DNA of 64,000 nucleotides from Mucilaginibacter sp. OK268 (GTDB lineage Bacteria > Bacteroidota > Bacteroidia > Sphingobacteriales > Sphingobacteriaceae): contig NZ_FNJV01000008.1 of the NCBI RefSeq assembly GCF_900103125.1, forward strand, positions 1 through 64,000, given 5' to 3'. Shown piece after piece: positions 61,145-64,000 of the stretch (position 1 is the stretch's first letter; the number at the start of each line of letters is the position of its first letter). The position numbers and the translations under genes were made by a program. The notes beneath the pieces are model-generated. The model saw nothing but the letters and a program-made list of their open reading frames with translations, did no database searches and had not been told where the DNA came from.

Positions 61145-61507
61145 ATGAAAAAACTACAATTAATCGCGACTATCGGTATCCTTTTATCGGTAACCGCCTG
61201 CAGATTCGGAAAAAGACATACCACCATCATGGAGAATGGAAATGGTACTACTGTAAAAATAGAATACGTAGGGCAAACCTATTTTACGCCGGATGGTACA
61301 GGCATTAAAAGTATTTCGCCAAACGGATATGTAAAATACTCGCGGGACGATAAACAGTTAATTGCCGAGAGTGATTACAACGGCAAGATCACTTACGAGC
61401 TAAACGATGGGGGGAAACAAACTATGCTTAATGATGGCGATAAGGCGTTTTTAGCCCAAGCGGTTAAAGACATGATTAAACACGGCCACAACGCCGATGG
61501 CCGGTAA
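61145..61507 (+). CDS. Small predicted lipoprotein
   Basis: A 120-aa protein whose first 19 residues (MKKLQLIATIGILLSVTAC) form a lipoprotein signal with the lipobox VTAC. The mature part is beta-rich (TTVKIEYVGQTYFTPDGTGI, YVKYSRDDKQLIAESDYNG) with a short helical C-terminus. No family recognised. It follows the DUF998 gene by 11 bp. Confidence 0.75.
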   Translation: MKKLQLIATIGILLSVTACRFGKRHTTIMENGNGTTVKIEYVGQTYFTPDGTGIKSISPNGYVKYSRDDKQLIAESDYNGKITYELNDGGKQTMLNDGDKAFLAQAVKDMIKHGHNADGR

Positions 61508-61534
61508 AATAAACCGCTGATAAAAAAACACAGC

Positions 61535-61661
61535 ACGTCATGCCGAATTTATTTCGGCATCCCACAGGATATTCACGCCTGCCAGATCTGTGATTTGTCT
61601 ATTGCAGACCTGTCCTGTGCCTACCTGCTAATGGGATGCCGAAATAAATTCGGCATGACGT
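61535..61661. repeat. Inverted-repeat element with perfect 30-bp arms (ACGTCATGCCGAA)
   Basis: The arms at 61535-61564 and 61632-61661 are exact reverse complements, each carrying a nested palindrome TGCCGAA-TTTAT-TTCGGCA. The 67-base interior has CAGGATA/CCTG words. Its ends fit the GTCA...TGAC pattern of the other families. Confidence 0.9.
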
Positions 61662-61789
61662 CTGCTTTTTAAATTCTTCTCCCTTTGGTCAATTAAAGAG
61701 CACAATAATTTTTCACTGTGAATGCCCTGACTTTTTTTGTTTAATTGAAAACACTTGCAATAATTTATAGGTTTATTGGTTAAAAAAGC

Positions 61790-62176
61790 ATGAAAATAAA
61801 ATTGTACAGCCGCGTGTTTGGCTTGTTATTAGTATCCCTTTTTAGTTATAGTTTAGTTAGCGCACAAACAGCAGCAATGAAAACTTCCAAAGGCAACGAG
61901 CAAACCCTGCAGGTAAGCCGTAAAAAAATTGATTCGCTTGATAAGGCACTCATAGCTTTACTGGGCGAACGCGAAAGGGTGGTAAAAGAAATTGGCGTTT
62001 ACAAAGCCCAAAACAATATCCCCGCATTGCAAGCAGATCGCTTTAAACAAGTGATCGAAAAAAGCATCGAGGCCGGTAAAAAAGAAGGTTTATCTGAAAC
62101 TTTTGTAACCGAACTGATGAACGCTATCCACAAAGAAAGCTTGCGAATAGAGGAAGAGATCAAGGCTCAAAAGTAA
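61790..62176 (+). CDS. Exported chorismate mutase (AroQ fold)
   Basis: A 128-aa protein with a signal peptide (about residues 1-26, ending VSAQ), so periplasmic. The mature part is a three-helix AroQ domain. Helix 1 reads SRKKIDSLDKALIALLGERERVVKEIGVYK, split over residues 43-72, with the arginine/lysine positions that bind chorismate. DRFKQVIEKSIEAGKK and FVTELMNAIHKESLRIEEE follow. It converts chorismate to prephenate in the family. An exported form separate from the cytoplasmic aromatic pathway is unusual, and no partner genes are adjacent. Confidence 0.82.
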   Translation: MKIKLYSRVFGLLLVSLFSYSLVSAQTAAMKTSKGNEQTLQVSRKKIDSLDKALIALLGERERVVKEIGVYKAQNNIPALQADRFKQVIEKSIEAGKKEGLSETFVTELMNAIHKESLRIEEEIKAQK

Positions 62177-62237
62177 TTGATTCAAATACATGTGATCGCC
62201 CTGTCAAGATATCAAAAGATATTCGTTCAAACACGGG

Positions 62238-62311
62238 TGTCATGGTGAGCCACGTCGAACCATGGTGGGCAGGCCTCTGCGCTCGACCCTTCGACGGAGC
62301 TCAGGGTGACA
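62238..62311. repeat. 74-bp repeat, TGTCACCCTGAG family, copy 2 (inverted)
   Basis: It begins TGTCATGGTGAGCCACGTCG and ends GAGCTCAGGGTGACA. Its reverse complement matches 36643-36716 at the same length with divergence only in the last quarter. The remainder of 62177-62620 is AT-rich leader DNA without a gene. Confidence 0.9.
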
Positions 62312-62620
62312 GCCCTCCATGCCTATTGATAAGCTATTACGCTGTCAAAAGGATCTAATTTAATCACAATCAAAATTTGTATTTAAGCGCATCAAAATTT
62401 AATTCAGAGTGTAGCCCTTCGAACGGAACAGCCTGATTATGAGATTTTTTACCGCTAAATAAGTCTGGTATTAAACCGTATCAATTTCATTCCAAGTTAT
62501 TATAAATCAATTATTTATACCCGTCTATTTGCTTTATTCTCATTAACTTTAATAAATTTGGATTGCCGGAAACGTCCATTTTCAGCGTTATTCAAAGCCG
62601 GTATCCTATTAAATAAATCC

Positions 62621-64000
62621 ATGAAGAAAAAACTTTTAATTGCCTGTTTTATCGCGGGCAGCCTTGTAAAAGCTGGCTTTGTAAATGCCCAGGGTACAGC
62701 TCCGTTTTCTGTCAACAATAAATCGGTAAAGGTAATTGTGTCTGAAAAAGAAGCGGGCTATAAGCTTACACCAACCGAAACGCTTCAATTTACTGATAAA
62801 CCACAACCCGGCGAAACCGAGGTTTCCGTTTTTGTTGATCCAGCTAAAACATTTCAAACTATGCTGGGTGTGGGTGGCGCCTTAACCGATGCCTCGGCCG
62901 AAGTATTTTATAAGTTGCCAAAAGACAAACAAAAAGAGTTTTTAACCGCCTACTACGATAAAGACAAAGGCATTGGTTATACCATGGCCCGTACCAATAT
63001 TCAAAGCTGCGATTTCTCGAGCGCGAGCTACAGCTACGTAAAAGAAGGTGATGCCGACCTGAAAACATTTGATATCAGTCATGATAAAACCTATCGTATA
63101 CCTTTTATCAAAGCGGCTATGGCTGCGGCTGGCGGCAAGCTAAACCTGTTTGTTTCGCCATGGAGCCCACCGGCTTTTATGAAAGACAATAACGATGTAT
63201 TGCACGGTGGTAAATTGAAACCAGAGTTTGACCAAAGCTGGGCTAATCTCTTTGTGAAATTTATAAAGGCTTACGAAAAAGAAGGCATCCCGGTATGGGG
63301 CCTTTCGGTACAGAACGAACCCATGGCTAAACAAAGCTGGGAGTCATGCATGTTCACCGCCGATGAAGAGCGCGATTTTGTAAAGAACTTCCTGGGTCCA
63401 ACCCTACACAAACAAGGTTTAGCCGAAAAGAAACTGATTGTTTGGGATCATAACCGCGATTTGCTTTATCAGCGTGCCAGCACCATTTTAGAGGACCCTG
63501 AGGCTGCTAAATACATCTGGGGTGTAGGTTTCCACTGGTATGAGACCTGGACAGGCGCCGGTCAGCAATTTGAAAGCACCCGCCGCGTGCATGAATCATT
63601 CCCCGATAAAAACCTGATCTTTACAGAAGGTTGTATCGAAAAATTTGATTTTGCCCAAATTAACGACTGGGCCCTGGGCGAAAGATACGGTCTATCCATG
63701 ATCAACGATTTTAATGCGGGTACCGTAGCCTGGACCGATTGGAACGTTTTGCTTGATGAAAAAGGCGGACCAAACCACGTAGGCAACTTTTGCTTTGCGC
63801 CAATACATGCCGATACGCAAACCGGTAACCTGATCTACACCAGTTCATACTATTACCTGGGGCACTTCTCTAAATTTATCCGCCCGGGCGCCAAACGTGT
63901 AAGTGCGGTAGCCAGCAGGGATAAATTGTTAACCACCGCCTACCTGAATACCGATGGTAAACTGACCATAGTGGTAATGAATAAAACCGACGAAAAAATT
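62621..64000 (+). CDS. Glycoside hydrolase family 30 enzyme, 3' end beyond window
   Basis: At least 460 residues, open to the window edge. A signal peptide (MKKKLLIACFIAGSLVKAGF, cleavage near VNAQ) precedes a (beta/alpha)8 barrel with a side beta domain. Family hallmarks are MLGVGGALTDASAEVF, the acid/base Glu233 in LSVQNEPMAKQSWESC and the nucleophile Glu336 in LIFTEGCIEKFDF. GSYYLGHFSKFIRPGAKRV-like residues near 415-430 mark the return to the side domain. GH30 members include glucosylceramidase-like beta-glucosidases and beta-1,6-glucanases; the exact activity is uncertain. The C-terminus is not seen. Confidence 0.93.
   Translation, partial: MKKKLLIACFIAGSLVKAGFVNAQGTAPFSVNNKSVKVIVSEKEAGYKLTPTETLQFTDKPQPGETEVSVFVDPAKTFQTMLGVGGALTDASAEVFYKLPKDKQKEFLTAYYDKDKGIGYTMARTNIQSCDFSSASYSYVKEGDADLKTFDISHDKTYRIPFIKAAMAAAGGKLNLFVSPWSPPAFMKDNNDVLHGGKLKPEFDQSWANLFVKFIKAYEKEGIPVWGLSVQNEPMAKQSWESCMFTADEERDFVKNFLGPTLHKQGLAEKKLIVWDHNRDLLYQRASTILEDPEAAKYIWGVGFHWYETWTGAGQQFESTRRVHESFPDKNLIFTEGCIEKFDFAQINDWALGERYGLSMINDFNAGTVAWTDWNVLLDEKGGPNHVGNFCFAPIHADTQTGNLIYTSSYYYLGHFSKFIRPGAKRVSAVASRDKLLTTAYLNTDGKLTIVVMNKTDEKI

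Overview
The window reads as chromosome of a Bacteroidota bacterium, most likely a Sphingobacteriaceae member near Mucilaginibacter or Pedobacter (family placement is inference). Supporting signs are a SusC/SusD pair, several exported glycoside hydrolases, the long three-domain form of IspG, a GNAT-nitrilase fusion, a DUF2723 protein, and promoter -7 boxes of the Bacteroidota type TAnnTTTG a few bases before several starts. Shine-Dalgarno sequences are mostly absent, so many true starts lie downstream of the longest open frame; I corrected these where a promoter box or family N-terminus decides it.

Layout. 0.1-9.8 kb: hemA, a DoxX-like protein, the GNAT-nitrilase fusion, a TlpA-like thioredoxin, two AT-rich orphan genes set in a partial duplication of the next gene's 5' end, an alpha/beta hydrolase, a metallo-beta-lactamase-fold enzyme, an RDD membrane protein and a small anchored protein. 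9.8-20.6 kb: ispG, a small exported protein, a LytS/LytTR two-component pair followed by an AraC regulator, a short promoter-to-terminator unit without a clear protein, an ABM-domain protein, a PoxB-type enzyme, an M1 metallopeptidase and an ArsC/Spx-like protein. 20.6-31.8 kb: an outer-membrane barrel protein, the prs-rplY-pth housekeeping cluster interrupted by a broken four-helix-bundle cassette, tRNA-Gln, the DUF2723 protein, accA and a small exported protein. 31.8-36.6 kb: divergent GH43 and GH42 enzymes. 36.8-46.9 kb: an integral membrane protein, then the potassium-uptake locus on the minus strand in transcription order: a 30-aa membrane peptide, kdpF, kdpA, kdpB, kdpC, a porin, a stand-alone KdpD sensor module and a HAMP/PAS histidine kinase. 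No KdpE response regulator is present. 47-51 kb: AraC, siderophore-interacting protein, DoxX/HxlR divergent pair, PNPOx-like and Crp/Fnr genes. 51-57.4 kb: a small polysaccharide-utilisation locus (six-hairpin glycosidase, SusC, SusD) behind paired palindromes. 57.4-64 kb: an FtsX/MacB-type permease, a DUF998 protein, a lipoprotein, an exported chorismate mutase and a GH30 glycosidase running off the end.

Intergenic DNA is unusually rich in small palindromic repeats. Several sequence-distinct families share GTCA...TGAC ends; others are single hairpins or imperfect inverted repeats made of short reiterated words. The strongest candidate for something new is a leader module of about 275 bp present twice (8403-8677 and 33616-33896), in the same orientation before two unrelated genes. 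It has a promoter-like box, a hairpin with a compensatory base-pair change, and helically phased GTTAAAA repeats. Other notable items are the nonsense-disrupted four-helix-bundle cassette, repeat-derived in-frame inserts in ispG, the duplicated AT-rich island at 4.7-5.95 kb, and the extra small membrane peptide heading the kdp operon. All family assignments were made by reading motifs; no database search was run.
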